Source of the DNA: Anoplopoma fimbria
Lineage: Eukaryota; Chordata; Actinopteri; Perciformes; Anoplopomatidae
Direction: 5' to 3'
Assembly (NCBI RefSeq): GCF_027596085.1
Contig: NC_072450.1
Span: 5,045,236-5,109,235 of the forward strand
DNA length: 64,000 bases
Shown here: one piece after another, positions 49,576-63,060 of the stretch
Layout: the number at the start of each line of letters is the position of its first letter
Numbering within the stretch: the first letter of the stretch is position 1
Program-made: the position numbers and the translations under genes
The notes under the pieces: generated by a model
The model's input: the letters and a program-made list of their open reading frames with translations, nothing else
Told to the model about the DNA's origin: nothing
Database searches by the model: none

Positions 49576-52500
49576 AGTGTTGCTGGACTTTCGTTAACAA
49601 AATAAGATATTTTTAAGATATCGTGCTGTATGAGGATACGATGGTCCAATAACATACTTGCTAATGTATATTCTTTCTTTATATTTAGCTAACTGGCTAA
49701 AGTAAAAACTTAACTAAAACTAACTATCTGAACTTAAAACTTGAAATAAGTATTTCTAAAAGCAGAAACCATCATCTTAGAAAAGCTTAGCTCAAACAAT
49801 GTAAAACTAATGTATAACTCTCTGGCCATATTATTCAACAGTATTGTAATATAGTTAACATTTTGGAAATTAAAAGATTGGATATCTAATTCAGCTAATT
49901 AAATACGTGACAAATCGAGAAACCTCCTCATACTGATGCAGAAATTAAACTAATCTCTAAACTAAATTAACCCAATGGTCCTATATGGACACATTTGGCT
50001 TGAGGTTGAGTATATATATTCATCCCCTGCACAAAAAATAACCTTGCTAGCAAGAACCCAGGACGGACAAAATGTCCCAGAAGTCCCCACTCAGAAAAAG
50101 TTTGGGTTTTTTTGTCTCGAGTGAGCAAAAGATGTTAATGAAATTCATAACGTAGAATCCATTTATTGAAGGAACAAGATGATGTGGATTTCTTTCGCAC
50201 ATTGTGGCATAATCTGTTTGCAGAGGGTGAAATCCATTGCAGTAAAGTGACACATACGGCTGTCCTTCATTTCAATCAACCACACCGGGACAAAGACGGA
50301 CAAATGGAAATGTGATGAAATCATGCCCTCACCCCTGGCCCTCACTCGCCCTGCGAATCGCTCTGAAATTCGAGGTTAACTTCATGAAAGTAAGAACAGC
50401 TCAAGAACAAAATTGTGGAGGACTCCCAGCCATGTAATACAGGTAGAATATTAAGCAGTCCATACAAAAGGTGGAGGTCACCCACCATAGACGTGATAAA
50501 TGATTCCCATTACGGGTTTAATAGAGTATTGGACCCCGGCAGCATCCCATTTTCTATACTGAAAGATTCCCACCCATTTATTTGGTCCAACTAGAAGTTC
50601 ACGCATGGGAAAACCCGCGGTGACCGGTTGTAATGAGTCCTCCGTAATCCGTCTAAATCATGTGTCACATCAGCCAGAAACTCGTAGTCCCGACGCTCAA
50701 AGCCAACCTGTTGAGCATCTTATCATTATGAAGAATAATTACGAGCGTGAATTAAAAAAAGAAAAAACGAGCGCGAGTTGTTGATATTATGCGAGATTAC
50801 ATTCGGATAAATCCCCGTGGCTAAGCTTCAATGTCACATCAATTGATTTGTATATTTTGTTTACCAATGCGTCACTTAGAATTTGGATCATCCTTAAACG
50901 GGATGCTTTCAATGCCAGGCATTGCTTCATGTTGGATTCTGTATGGGCGAAGAACACGTTTTTCTTATAAGCCCACAGTTTGTTTACAACGTTACGGGAC
51001 TTTGCATTGTATGTTCTCAGTCCTTAAAGCTGATTTGCAAACAGAAAAGACCCCGTTGCTCTGTGCCAGTTGAACATGTGACATACTAATTCCTTTATAT
51101 TTTCAAATTCACTACAGCTGTCAAGCAAATTCCAGTTGCTTCCACACAATCGGAGTATGTTGCATTCACAAAAGAAGGAGATCCGGAAGGCATACGAGAA
51201 ATACCATTATCAGTGCTTTATTTCTTCTTCTTCTCCCACTTCCTCCAATCATTTCTTAATGCCTTTAAGCAAATTCAAAGTCTTAAGCACATGATGATGC
51301 AACAGATATCTTGTTCAGGCAATTTTCAACATTTTGGCCATGAAGTAAAAAAAAGTGTAAAGTTAATATCTCAGCGTTTTTTTATTCCCACTGTGGTCAC
51401 TGAGGAAGAAGAGATGAAAGTTGTGCATTAATTGGGCTTCAAGTGGAAGATGATCTGATAGAACTGCAGATACATGGGTTTACATAAGTCTGAAAGTTGT
51501 GACAGGTCTATAAGATGCTGATTCACTGGTCTTTGGGGACTCATTTCCGTGTTAAACTGTTAATTGTGTTATTTAGTATAAAGTCTGTGTCTTTGATATT
51601 GTTTTTTTTGCAATTTCAGAAGCATTTTGAACGGCAACTGGGTATAAAATGAGCAATATAAACAAGGCACCTAACTGTCATAGTAAAGTTTGGCTTTTGA
51701 CAGTAAGAATAGAAGTGTGTGTTTGCAGGGCTTTTAGAGAATTTTTAAAAAAAGTAAGGAAAAAGGCAGTGCCTGCCTACCAGCTGTCAAAATATAGTAG
51801 GCACTGCCGACGAGTCTTTGAAGCCATACTGTATATTCTTTCTCTGAATCCAACATAAAGGGACGCGAGTCGAGATGTCTTGGTTTCCGTTTGAAACCCT
51901 TTATTTATCTATGAAAGGTTGTTTTTTTTAAACTCTACCAAAGATGCTCCTATTGAGCAACACCCTGCCTCACATTTAGAACATTTAAAAGCACATTCCC
52001 CAATAGAGCTGACATATAAAATCAAGTACTATTTCCCAAAGTAGCTGCACTGGTAAAACTTGGCTAAGTGCCTTGCTAAGGAGCACCCAAATATTAGTCC
52101 TCGAGGGATTGCACAGTATGACTCCATCACTGTTCAACCACATTTCCGTCACCTAGAAACCTCCTTTTCTTTTTTCTGCCTTCTGGTCACAAGCCCTTGT
52201 CTTTACTCTCAGGCTACAACGGTCCCAGCAGACAACTTTTCAACTTGTCTGCAAGAACTTATCCAAGGACGGGGATATTGACGGAGGGTTGCCGGAGTAA
52301 ATCAAGATGTCCCGATTCCGAGCTAGCTGAAATAATGGCCTGTCTGCAACGTCGCTGCTTTTTACCGACGACTGTTTGCTTTCTGCAAAAAAGATGCTCC
52401 CTGTTCCTCTTCTGCGTTTTCCTCTGCATGCATATTCAGCTCGAGAAGATAAGTTAGCTGAAATCTCCATAGTCTATTATGTATATTTACAGAGGGTTTG

Positions 52501-53679
52501 CACTGGTAGAGAGATAGAGAGAAAGGGGAAAAAAGCCAGCATTCCCTTGCATAAATTTCCATTCTCAACATCTACAGTGCCATTCAACATTTTGTGTGGA
52601 AAAGGAAAAGGGGGAAAGAAAAAAGGAGTCTGGCAGCAAAGCTGAAGCTTTAGGCAGTTCCGTGTCAGTTGGTTCTTTCTCTCTGTGCAGGAGAATGGAA
52701 ATTTTAGCTTTCACAGAATTGGTGGTGGAATAAAACTCTCAAAAGCATGTCTGGAATGTTTAGTTTGATAACGCATGTTCAGAATTAATGAACAGAGATA
52801 ATGATGAAGAAGAGAACCTAATGTCAGTAAATACAGATGTGACAGCTGTTGTTGGTCAGTAATGACGAGGAGGTAGGAACGAACACATGTGAAACATCTG
52901 TTCAGATGTAACGCAACAACCGCAACAATGCAATTATGTCAACTAGACGGTTTTAATTTGGACGGTAATGTGTTGCAGCTGCTGAGGAGCCCAAAAAAAC
53001 TTTTTTTAAATGCATGTACAATTAATATCAAAAGGAACCGAATCAGTTAAAGTAGGTAATGGACATAAAGTGAGCAATGAATTATGTATTTAACTTATGA
53101 AGACACAAACACAATGAGTTCTGACCTCTTGGTGTCTAGAATGATGGACCAGATTCTAAAAACGGCATTACATATTTTTTGAAATGCATAGAATTTATTT
53201 TTAAATATTTAGCATACGCACTTCAACCTCACTTTCACAATATAACTTTTTATTTTTTGTCACACGCACTGATTCTGTTTACTCATAAACAGAATACATT
53301 TCAAAGTTTAGTAGATGCAGCGAAGGCATCTACTGAACTTTTAACTTTTCAACCTTGAATAACTTTAATTTAAACAAAACCTCGAGAGACAAAAGACTGC
53401 TAAATGCATTTTCAATTTCAAATTGCTCAGGGGGAAGTTGAGAACACTTCACTGATAATGTGGTTTCACTACAGCTCTTAGAATTGACATTTGACATGAT
53501 GCATGAAGATATTCCAAAATGCAAATGATGGTGGTATTCACTTTGAAACCAGTGCAAATGTGATCAACATCATAAGCCTTTTAACTGTGAAGCTACAGTC
53601 CCATCACATCAGTGGTTATATCTGCAGAATTGCTAGACTATGGCCATCTGACCAAGGGTAGAAGAACCAAAGTCAGTAG
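49576..53679. other. Long non-coding stretch
   Basis: Several 60-90-codon frames (50831-51073, 51213-51431, 52197-52470 on both strands, 53330-53557) without recognisable content. No confident repeat. Confidence 0.45.
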
Positions 53680-53836
53680 CAGGACACCCACAATCAGAGG
53701 CGACATGCCAGGACGCCCACATTGAAAGCCAGCAAACTGGCAGGACACCCACGCAGAGCTGCAGAAAGACGCCAGGACACCCACGTCCCGCAGGGAGACA
53801 TCGACAGGACATCGATGTTAAGTGGCAGAGCAGATC
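53680..53836. repeat. Minisatellite, about 32-bp period
   Basis: The core 'caggacacccac' starts at 53680, 53709 (one change), 53741, 53773 and, decayed, 53805. The intervals are 29, 32, 32 and 32 bp. Only the 12-bp core is conserved and the spacers differ, so it is an old or diverged array. Confidence 0.8.
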
Positions 53837-56800
53837 TGTATGAGTTTAATGACACACTACAGGCAATCCAAGCCAGCAAGGACAACCCCAGTCATTGTAG
53901 TGGGAGCTTTGTTCACTCCAATGCATTGTAATGTTCCAGCACGACCCCCAGAGCAGAGCCTTGGCCTCAAACCATGGTGATGCCGCCACTGGAGACGGGC
54001 ATTTTGTACGAGACTGCGCCTCGGTTTATTGTGATTCTGTGCGCTCGTTAGCCAGTGAGCTACTTACCCAGAATCCTCTGGGTGAAAGGCAAAAAAACTG
54101 CTTAACGGCTCACAATTTCTGCAAATGACTCACCCATGTGATTGTTATAAGAAGACTATTATTAATTGAGTTAATTATGTATAATTAAGTGTAATTCAGT
54201 GCTGATTATACTTTACCTTTTGGAGCTTTAGTTGATCATTTTTTTCTAAGAGCTACTCACAGCAGAATAAGCTCAAAGTCCTACATCAGCAACATTGCAT
54301 GCATCTCATTTTTAGGAGTGGAAGTGGTGTGGCCAAAATATATAAGGAAAGCTTATGCAACAAATATTCTTGTAATTGAGGAGGGATCATTTCGATAGAG
54401 AGTGGCTGGATAAGGACACAGAGAATATAATATATATCCTGCATGTGGAAGTGTTTCACATGCGTAGGAGGAGGGACACATAGGATACTGGAAGAGATAA
54501 TATAGATCCAAACTTTATCAACAGTACCATTCACTTACAAGATCAATTTGTCAATCGTAGATGAGACGAGCTTGGGGCTGCAAAACTAGTTGAATTTTTA
54601 ATGTTTCGATCACAATTTTGGCTTGCCACACTTAGAGTGTAACTTCACCCCGAGGACTGAGCCAAAGTCCAACAATCTGCATTTGTTGACAGGGCATTTG
54701 CAGCGTCAACAAATCGACCCGCTCGACTAGCTGGTAAATAGCGGTATGAAATGAGGCACAGAATATGAAAAATGTATTGTTTTTCAGACCATAATGGGAC
54801 AAGTACTAGACCCTGTGACCCCTCCAACTCTCTCCCCACCGCTGGGAGACTACTGCTGGAGGAGAGTGGGGGCCAACTCGCCATGTAATCTACTAGCGGC
54901 GAGGAGGAAGCTAGACGCCATTGTGCTGTAAACATGGCGGAATTAGCAAGATAACTTTAGCTAGTTAACTCTACAGTCGCTGAAATTAAAACCACTCAAT
55001 GCTCTTGTCACGGCGTAGGAAAGCACATTGCTATCTCCAGATAATCAGTCATTAACACGAATTCACCAGATTCTCTAATATGCTGATAGGTTCATTTCCG
55101 TTCCACAGGAAGGAGAGAAGAAGCTTGTGCTGTTCTGTGATTGTAATGCTACACAGTGGTTACTGTAAGAGGTGTAAATACAAACACCAGCTGTGATGTG
55201 TTTCATCACAGTACACTCATATCATTGAGTTTATCGTTTCAAAAATATATTTAACTGTGCAGATTCCCTTTAAATGAAAACGATATTAAATGACTGTTCT
55301 GCTCGTAGTAAACTCTGATGCATATGTAATCAAGCGCTTCCTAACAGCCAGCTAACGGGAGGGCTTTCGAGATGTTGCTTCACTTTTTTGGGAAGCTGTC
55401 ATGCGGCAGCCTGTGATGAATGTTTTGCCGTTGCGGTCCAGAATAGAAGAGTAATAAACTGTGTAATGCGCTGAATTCAGGTGACGAAGAACATTCATTT
55501 TGATGCAAAGATGTAGTCATTAGCTGGAATGTAGCACAACGTGGAAGTGAAAGGAGTGCTCTGTTTGTGCGATGACTTTGTCTTCCTCTAAAATCAAAGA
55601 ATATTCTAGATAAATGGTTTTGCTCTCAATTTTGATAAAACAATCATGATTATCATTTTGGCCAAGCTCAAAACACGTTTGCATTGGACTGCCTCAGGTC
55701 AGCAACATAGTTCGTAATCCAACAATGTCAAGACCAACAAGATGGTGAAACACTAAATGTTTAACAACCTTGACGTGGTTTCATTGTTCCACTGAGGTAT
55801 AAAAACTGGCAGATTTCCAATATCCTCCCATTCCGTGTCTCCTGGCCTTGATAAGGAGACAAAGATTGCACAGTAACTTGATGGTTCCTGTGCTGTACGT
55901 GTCATAGCTCCGGGCAAAGAATCTATTTATTTGCCGATCTATAAACATAGATTCCTAGTTTCTGTAGCGTCAGCAGCTTTGCCATGTGGCCACCCCCAGG
56001 GTTTCGCACTCGGACATCTGTGTGTTCCGTGTTCCGATTGGTTTTTGCACCATTATATGGCCATTTCTGAGACAGATTCCCAGCATTTGATCCGCTCCTG
56101 CTCCCGCTTGGAGTCGATGTGGCCTTTACAGGATGAACCCACGAGATATATAGGTGAATTACTGTTTGTGAGGACCACAGTTCTGCCGTTATAGCCTATA
56201 TGAAAGATGGCAGGAGAGGAAATACACAAGGTTTCCCCCCAAAAAAACAATCTTTGTAACCGTTTACCTTAAAATATGTATTGCATCCATCAAAATACCT
56301 GAAATCCTTGCATTTCCTGTGGATACTGGCTTTTCAATTTGCTTATTATGCCATATTATAACATTAACTTGCAGTTTCAATTTCAAAATGTGAAAAGAAA
56401 ACAGACGCCAAGATTCTCATCAGTCACATTACAAATTACAATTTGGAATAGTTCCATAGACGGAAAATTGTGAGAGATTGAATTTGTGAATGCATATAAT
56501 ATTGATTCGAGCTGAAATGAGGTGTCCCTCTTGAAAGAACTATCACATGGGCCCCAAAAAATAAATGACTCAACCACTCATTCTTTCAGAGTAATTGTTA
56601 TGGTGCCATCACATGGGCGGGTGTCCTTAATACACTACTCTAGAGGGGAGGAAATTGTGAACTACTACAAAAATACAAACTGAGTACTCTGAGGTGAAAG
56701 GATTAACAATGCTCATAACTCAAGAGGCAGCCTGCTCTCTAAACTCACTGGTGGATTTTTACTTCCATCTTCAGGTCGCTCATAAAATTGCAAGCGGTGT

Positions 56801-57428
56801 GTCTCGACTGACCACGGCAACAGTATTTCACTGTGGTGAGATAAAAACCACAAGATGCAGTAAAGCTACGAGCCGGGTGAAAGAATACTCCTTTTAAATA
56901 AAATGTCACCAAAGATATATCAGGTTGTGCATTTTTATTGATATTGGTTTTGGTTTGTTTTTACTCTGAAACTGCTGAACCCTTTTAAATAGGTAGTGAG
57001 GCGTCTTTAGGATCGTGCATAGATGCTTCTGTTGCACAGCTGCTGCATGACCTGGATAAACAAACTGCTGCAGAGACGGAGTATTAACAGTGTGCTGATG
57101 TTGTTATGCTGAAAGCACCACCTGCAGGGACACAGGCTTTATAGTATGAAGCTCAAATGTTTGAAGTTCATTTTTGTTTCTATATCATTTCTTAAAAAGG
57201 TTGATATTTTTTCTCTAGACCTCAACATTACAAAAAGGGAACTTGTTTTTTATTTTTCTAACATTATCAATTTAAATGAAGCACTAGTATACATTCAGTG
57301 TGAGACGCTTACCCCCCTTTCTCATCAGTTTAAAATATATAAAAATTACGTAACTTGTTTTTTTTTACTAATCCAAGCAAAGGCCAAGAACTAACATTTA
57401 TTTGTGTGTGTGAAAATCAATAGTTAAT
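53837..57428. other. Non-coding stretch; possible worn repeats near 54.56-55.26 kb
   Basis: No gene. 54560-55260 has the feel of a degraded fish repeat ('ggggctgcaaaactagttga' near its start) but cannot be delimited. The short peptide 'LPCGHPQGFALGHL' at about 55983-56025 resembles a reverse transcriptase block but stands alone. Confidence 0.4.
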
Positions 57429-57718
57429 GGGCAGCTGTGGCGTAGTGGAGAGCAAGGTAGTTCTCCAATCAGAGGGTCGGTGGTTCAATACCCGGCTTCG
57501 GCAGTCGATGTGTCCTTGGGCAAGACACTTAACCCCAAGTTGCTCCCGAAGGCTTGCCATCGGTGTGGACTGGATGATGAATGTTAGTTAGAGTCTGATG
57601 GTGGCACCTTGCATGGTAGCCTGTCATCAGTGTGTGAATGGGTGAATGATATGTAATATACTACTGATTGTAAGTCGCTTTGGATAAAAGCGTCTGCTAA
57701 ATGACTGTAATGTAATGT
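57429..57718 (+). mobile_element. tRNA-headed SINE, copy 2
   Basis: It starts 'gggcagctgtggcgtagtgg', with A box TGGCGTAGTGG, B box GGTTCAATACC, the body with 'tccttgggcaagacactta', and the tail 'gtaagtcgctttggataaaa', 'gcgtctgctaaatgactgta', 'atgtaatgt'. Differences from copies 1 and 3 are a few substitutions and small gaps, for example after 'ggactggatg' near 57578. Confidence 0.93.
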
Positions 57719-58589
57719 TCACCAGGAGAAAAAGAATAGATTATAAAAAACAATGGAATCACGCATCTGATGCTATTAAGAGGATTGAGATGTCAAATGT
57801 CAACTGTGTGTAATAAAAAAACATATATTGCTATACTACTACAGGACTTGTTTGGATTACACTTGATCCATCCATGCATAGTGAAGTCTGAAGAAGAGTA
57901 AATAAAACTGTTCAGCTGTTTTAACAGGATTAAAAGGGTGGAGCTCAGACATCCAGTCAGACAGACACAGGACGAGCCGGCCAGGAGGACGTAAACACGT
58001 TGCAGGTTTCTATCGGAGCATCTCTGAGCCAGGTGCAGCGCTCGGCACAATGATAAAGACTGACAAACTGCAGCTGCCAGGCAAGTCAGGAAGATAAAGA
58101 CTCGGCTGACGGGAGCCAATGGTTACAACCGGTGCAAACCGAGTGACGTTAACTCGTAATTGTTTTTGTCAGATCCTGTCGTCGATGACAGTGCAGAGTG
58201 TTTCTACTGGAGAGAGATTCTTCAAAGACGAGCGGAGAGAGAGAGAGAGAGACAAATACCACCGGGACCAGGACGGCTCACTTCTGAGTGAGCGATTACA
58301 CCAACCTGTGCTACGTTTCAATACGATGTGCAGTCTGAAGGCCTTCATACACCTCATCAATTCCAATATTACTATATTTTTCTAACTTTTGTTTTGGTCG
58401 TGAGTACTTTCAAACAGGGCGTGAATATCACACATAGAAAAAGGTGACATTTTTGGGGTTAAAATGGTCGATTTTTCTGAGCTTTCGTACCTCGAATAAA
58501 GGCGTCAACCAATCACGTTGTGCGAAACGGACATGTTCAGAATGTACACTATAGAGTACAACAACATGGGGGAAAACTTTATTACCAAT
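57719..58589. other. Non-coding; CpG-richer patch at 57940-58320
   Basis: A local patch with CpGs, a CCAAT at 58116-58120 and 'gagtgacgttaactcg' nearby, plus (GA)n at 58235-58252. The minus-strand frame 57793-58119 begins at TTG, not ATG, and follows a stop. The plus-strand frame 58119-58385 has no known domain. A promoter is possible but unsupported. Confidence 0.35.
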
Positions 58590-58905
58590 ACCTTGACAAA
58601 GATAATATACACTAGATCTACCTCATCCATTCTTATCTTTCACAATAAAAGCCCTAGACATGACTTACAACAATAAAACTCAATTAAAGCTTACAGTAGT
58701 TTAGTTATACAACAATTCACCTTAGACAGACTGTCAGATGCTGCTCTGGATCAATAGGATCCTGGTAGGTGCTCCGCTGTCTGCGCAAATATTTTTTAAC
58801 CTTTTATTAACAAAAGCGTTGCACAAATTTGCATATCTGCCGATATGAATATATCGCATTTTAGCGTTGTTTATTCCTCACCTCCCTGGTTTGTGAAGGC
58901 CTTGG
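58590..58905 (+). repeat. Unclassified dispersed repeat, copy 2
   Basis: 'cttgacaaag', 'cttatctttcacaataaaag', 'agacagactgtcagatgctg', 'ctctggatcaataggatcct' and 'tttgtgaaggcctt' match 29725-30062 in order and orientation. Sequence as far as about 59100 ('acccgagtacgattgccccg') may belong to the same element. Confidence 0.7.
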
Positions 58906-60379
58906 GGAGGTTTTCATATTAGGTAGGATTGATACATACCCGAGTACGATTGCCCCGCACCCTCAGCTCCACTTCCTGGTCGCTTGGCTTTCACATTAGC
59001 AGTTGTTGAGTAACCGAGTACACTTCTACGTGTACTTCTACGTCATCATCTACATGCCATATACGTTTATGTTGTTGCTGCAGTGTTGGAAAGTGCGCCA
59101 CTTGTAAGATCCTAGGCCCATACATGGAGTCGACTTTTAGAAAATATACAAAGAATGACCCTCTCTCCTGCGTTCATTCTTAATCATCTATAATCGTGCA
59201 GTTCAAAAAGTTGGTTTGACACCTTCCCGAGTCATGAACGATACTCAAAACCACCTTTTCACCACGGATTGACCAGCACTTACACAATGTTTAAAGTACA
59301 CAATGTTCACAGTACACAACTTTCACACATTTGCATGACGAACTGGCCTTAGGGGTCAAGTGTTCTTGGATCCAGGCCCCGGTCCCTGATTTGAAAGCCT
59401 TCTAATATATCATTATTGTTGTGGGTGTAAAATGACTATCAGCTGCTAATGGTAGTGAAATAGTAAAGCTAATGTGTGAATGTCAATCATCTTACTTTCC
59501 CCATACACTCTCATAATAGTATGCAATATGCTCCGTCCATATCTGCCAAAAAGGTGAAACGCTGCCAAGCACTAAACTTGAGTCCAACTTCTATCAGTAC
59601 TTTATACCATTTTAATTAGATGCTATTAGTCCTTTTCAATTCCATCCATTATCTCGAGCTAATGATGTGGATAAGAGGTTACTATGCAGATCATGGTGAT
59701 GCATTCAAAATATATAATCTCATTATAAATGATGAACAAGTACATTGAGTAGTTAGACTCAGTGCCACCTGGACCAGTGACAAAAACAGAAATGCTGCTT
59801 CTGGGTTATTATATCAATATCAGAGTGAGGGAGAACTTTCACTTTGATGAGAACTTTTGATATGTGTAGCAGATTTTGCTTTAAACACAATTTTTCTTTT
59901 TTAATAGAGGATTAGTTACTTTAAAATGTGCCTGTGGGTGTGAATATGATTATGATGATTGTCTGTCTATGTATGTAAGCCTGTGACAAATGTAATTCAC
60001 CTATTAATTCATTATCTGTGCTTTTACCTGTCTGATAGTATTCAACTGTCATTTTAAATATTATTTTGACTTTGCAAAGCAGTAATGTAATACCATTCCC
60101 ACTGCTTTTATGAGGTTTTTAAAATGTACAATTTTCTTTTTTTTTTATATTATATCCATGTATCTGTAATAAAAGCTCATTAAAATGCAGTCAACAAGTG
60201 AAAAATATGAACCTGATTGAGCCAGTCCTCTGCAGGTTGGTTCAACTGGACACCAAGACAACAAATCATGAAAAACTAACAGAAAAAAAAATAACATATG
60301 AATTTAGAGCATTGTCATGTGCTGTCAGGATGCTCTCTACCGCATTGTGACTAGACAATGCATGTAGAGCTGAACGAAT
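58906..60379. other. Non-coding, no recognised feature
   Basis: Nothing recognised beyond a possible extension of the preceding repeat to about 59100. Confidence 0.5.
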
Positions 60380-60453
60380 GACATGAATAAATGTAAATGC
60401 CTGTATGTTGCTGCATGACATGAATAAATGTAAATGCCTGTATGTTGCTGCAT
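60380..60453. repeat. Perfect 37-bp tandem duplication
   Basis: Two identical 37-bp copies, each starting 'gacatgaataaatgtaaatg', followed by a 4-base start of a third. Identity indicates a recent event. Confidence 0.97.
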
Positions 60454-62251
60454 GACATTTCCACCATTTGCATTCAAATCAACTTGTCAGAATTGGACAA
60501 ATTCGCCTTGCACCTACCGTTCATATGACACATAAACAAAAGCACACATGATGCATAAACCAACACACAACTTTCACCATCCATTTGTGTAACAACCTGA
60601 TTATTTTGCATAAAAAACTAAGTGTATTCATAGCGTGGGTAACTAGCTTCTCACCCTGTTCTACTTGGTGTTGCGCCAGAGGGATGTAACCTGAAATCCC
60701 TATTAAAGCGCTGCAGAGGACACTCCAGCATGGCTCTGCCAACCTGCCACTGTGTGGCTGTGACAGGTCCAACTAAATTTGGGCTCGGGCCCCTTCGGGG
60801 TCCCACATAACTGAACTGTTCTGAAGGGAGGCAGGTCTCTGGAGCCGGTGTTGGGGAGAGAAATACTGAGAGCAAGCAGCCCGGAGCAGCTGTCATGTAA
60901 TTCAGCGGGCGTCAGCTACTGATGGTGGTGTGAGAGCTTTACATCAGCCGCGCTCTTTAGGAGTGATGGAGGCATTACTAAAGCTCTTTGTTCAGACTAA
61001 GTGGACAGAAAAAGGGGGGGGAAAGAGTCAACAGTCCTGCCTGCTTCATCAAAACACTCAACTTTTGTTTAAATCTGCGTTCAGCTCATGGATCACGAGC
61101 CGGTTCTTTGTAGAGTGTGCGGGGCGCGTTTTCCTCAAACTGCACCATTCTATATGGTAAGCGGTCTTTGTAGAGTGAGAGGTTTATGCTGTAATTAGTC
61201 AGTAACCCCACTGAGACTTTAATCATGGAGCTTAATGTATTTACCAGACCTTTGGTAAAGACCATGGTGCTCTTTTTTTTTTTTTTACACATATTTTCTT
61301 TCTGAAGAAACTCTTTTTACAGATCTGATGATTAAATCAACTAATTGATTCGACGACAAAATTGTTTGTCTGTTGGTCGACTAAGAATGTCAAATACATG
61401 AAGAGCATAAAATAAGATTTCCTCACCGTAACAGGCCCAGGTTTTCAACGAGGTGGTAGTAGAAGATCTGCCGAGGTGAACCCTAACGGGAAGGAAAGAA
61501 AGAAGAAGAATATGTTAAAAAGCATAACACGTTGATCCAAAACGACGATGTTCATCTTTGTCGTACTTAATCAACAATAAAAAAAATCAAGACTGTGAAA
61601 GGAAAAGAAAATGACTCACTACAATATCATCATCTGTGTATATTCCATTCCCCTTCCTCATTTCTGTACCTCACATCTTTCTAAACTGTCTCATATTTTC
61701 ACTTTTTTTTGTATCCTTCCTCCAGTCGATTCCACAAAGTCACCCCATACAATTGATACACACATGCTTTAAATCGGTGCGAAATTGTTTCAAATGCAAT
61801 GTTGCCCCTAAGCTACAACCCCCCTCTCTCGCTGTCCAAGAACATCTTCTGAATATTACGAAGGAGTAAATTATGTATCGCTTCGTACGTTGTCTGAGGA
61901 GTCTTGAATTCCAGCAGATTCCTTGAATTTCAACACGTGTGAATTTAAAAAACAGTGTTAATCGATATCCGACATCTTTTTTTTTTATCGTTTGCATAAT
62001 GAATGTAGGGTGCTTTTGTAGTTTTTGCCCAATTTATCCACACAGTAAGTAAGACACTGTAATACCAGTGAACAATTCAGACTGTCAGACTAGTTTTTCC
62101 CCAAACTTCCTTGCCAACTTTGCTCATATGTATTTTATATGAGATTTCCAGAAGATTTTTATGGTTTACTATAACACCCAGATATATTTCATTTTTTCAT
62201 TTAGTGTTCAGATAACAATCTTATTTTCTTACAGCTGGTATAAGACTGTAC
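60454..62251. other. Non-coding; hAT-like scrap at 61325-61400
   Basis: 61325-61400 ('gattaaatcaactaattgat', 'ttggtcgactaagaatgtca') resembles the interior of fish hAT MITEs. 60650-60920 is G+C-richer with a 'ggccccttcggggtcc' hairpin near 60787 but no gene. Confidence 0.45.
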
Positions 62252-62546
62252 GGCGGCTGTGGCGTAGTGGAGAGCAAGGTAGTTCTCCAATCAGAGGATC
62301 GGTGGTTCGATACCCGGCTTCGTCAGTCGATGTGTCCTTGGGCAAGATACTTAACCCAAGTTGCTCCCGAAGGCTTGCCATCGGTGTGGACTGGATGTGA
62401 ATGAATGTTAGTTAGAGTCTGATGGTGGCACCTTGCATGGTAGCCTGTCATCAGTGTGTGAATGGGTGAATGATATGTAATATACTACTGACTGTAAGTC
62501 GCTTTGGAGAAAAGCGTCTGCTAAATGACTGTAATGTAATGTAATG
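62252..62546 (+). mobile_element. tRNA-headed SINE, copy 3
   Basis: It starts 'ggcggctgtggcgtagtgga', with B box GGTTCGATACC, and ends in the tail 'gtaagtcgctttggagaaaa', 'gcgtctgctaaatgactgta' and (ATGTA)n. The same body as copies 1 and 2, with very few differences. Confidence 0.93.
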
Positions 62547-63060
62547 AACAGATGCGTAAGAGCGTTAATGTGTGAAATGCCTTAAACACTTGCTCTTCTA
62601 TACTCTTTACCATGGTAACAGAGTGCAGCTGTCTATAAATGTTTGACTAATACAAATAAAGAAAATATAATTACATGCAATTAGTAAAAAAAATGCTCCT
62701 TCTCTCTGGTTAATATATGATTCTGACACTGACCTTCTTCTTGCCTCTATATGTCAGTTTCTGTTGTTTTTTATTTCCCTTATTCAGAGATGATAAAGCC
62801 CGCTATAGAAACTGTATGCAAACTAGGGGTGTGTGATGTGACAATTATAGATAATGAACAATAAAAAAGTCTCCACGTTCTGCCTTTACAGTGAGATCAT
62901 TAATATCTTGCTACAATGCACATCCTATCAGCTCCAGTATACGGCTCCAGTGTTTCCCCTGCGTACTGCGGTGTAGCGCTGCTGCTGAATTATTAGCGCC
63001 GCTGCTACAAAATAATTTCCCCAAACGACACAATAAACTTGCTATCTCTACTTAAAAAAA
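62547..63060. other. Non-coding, possible repeat edge
   Basis: 62940-63010 ('ccagtgtttcccctgcgtac', 'gtagcgctgctgctgaa') looks like part of a fish repeat. Not delimited. Confidence 0.4.

Noticed and set aside
57429..57510. tRNA gene
   Set aside because: A and B boxes are present, but no cloverleaf is completed and the sequence continues as a SINE with the same tail as two other copies.
57793..58119. 108-codon minus-strand frame with hydrophobic N-terminus, possible secreted protein
   Set aside because: It begins at TTG right after a stop, has no ATG before the hydrophobic part and no recognised family.
58119..58385. Plus-strand frame with 'RRERERDKYHRDQDG'
   Set aside because: The charged stretch comes from a (GA)n tract; no start or splice support.
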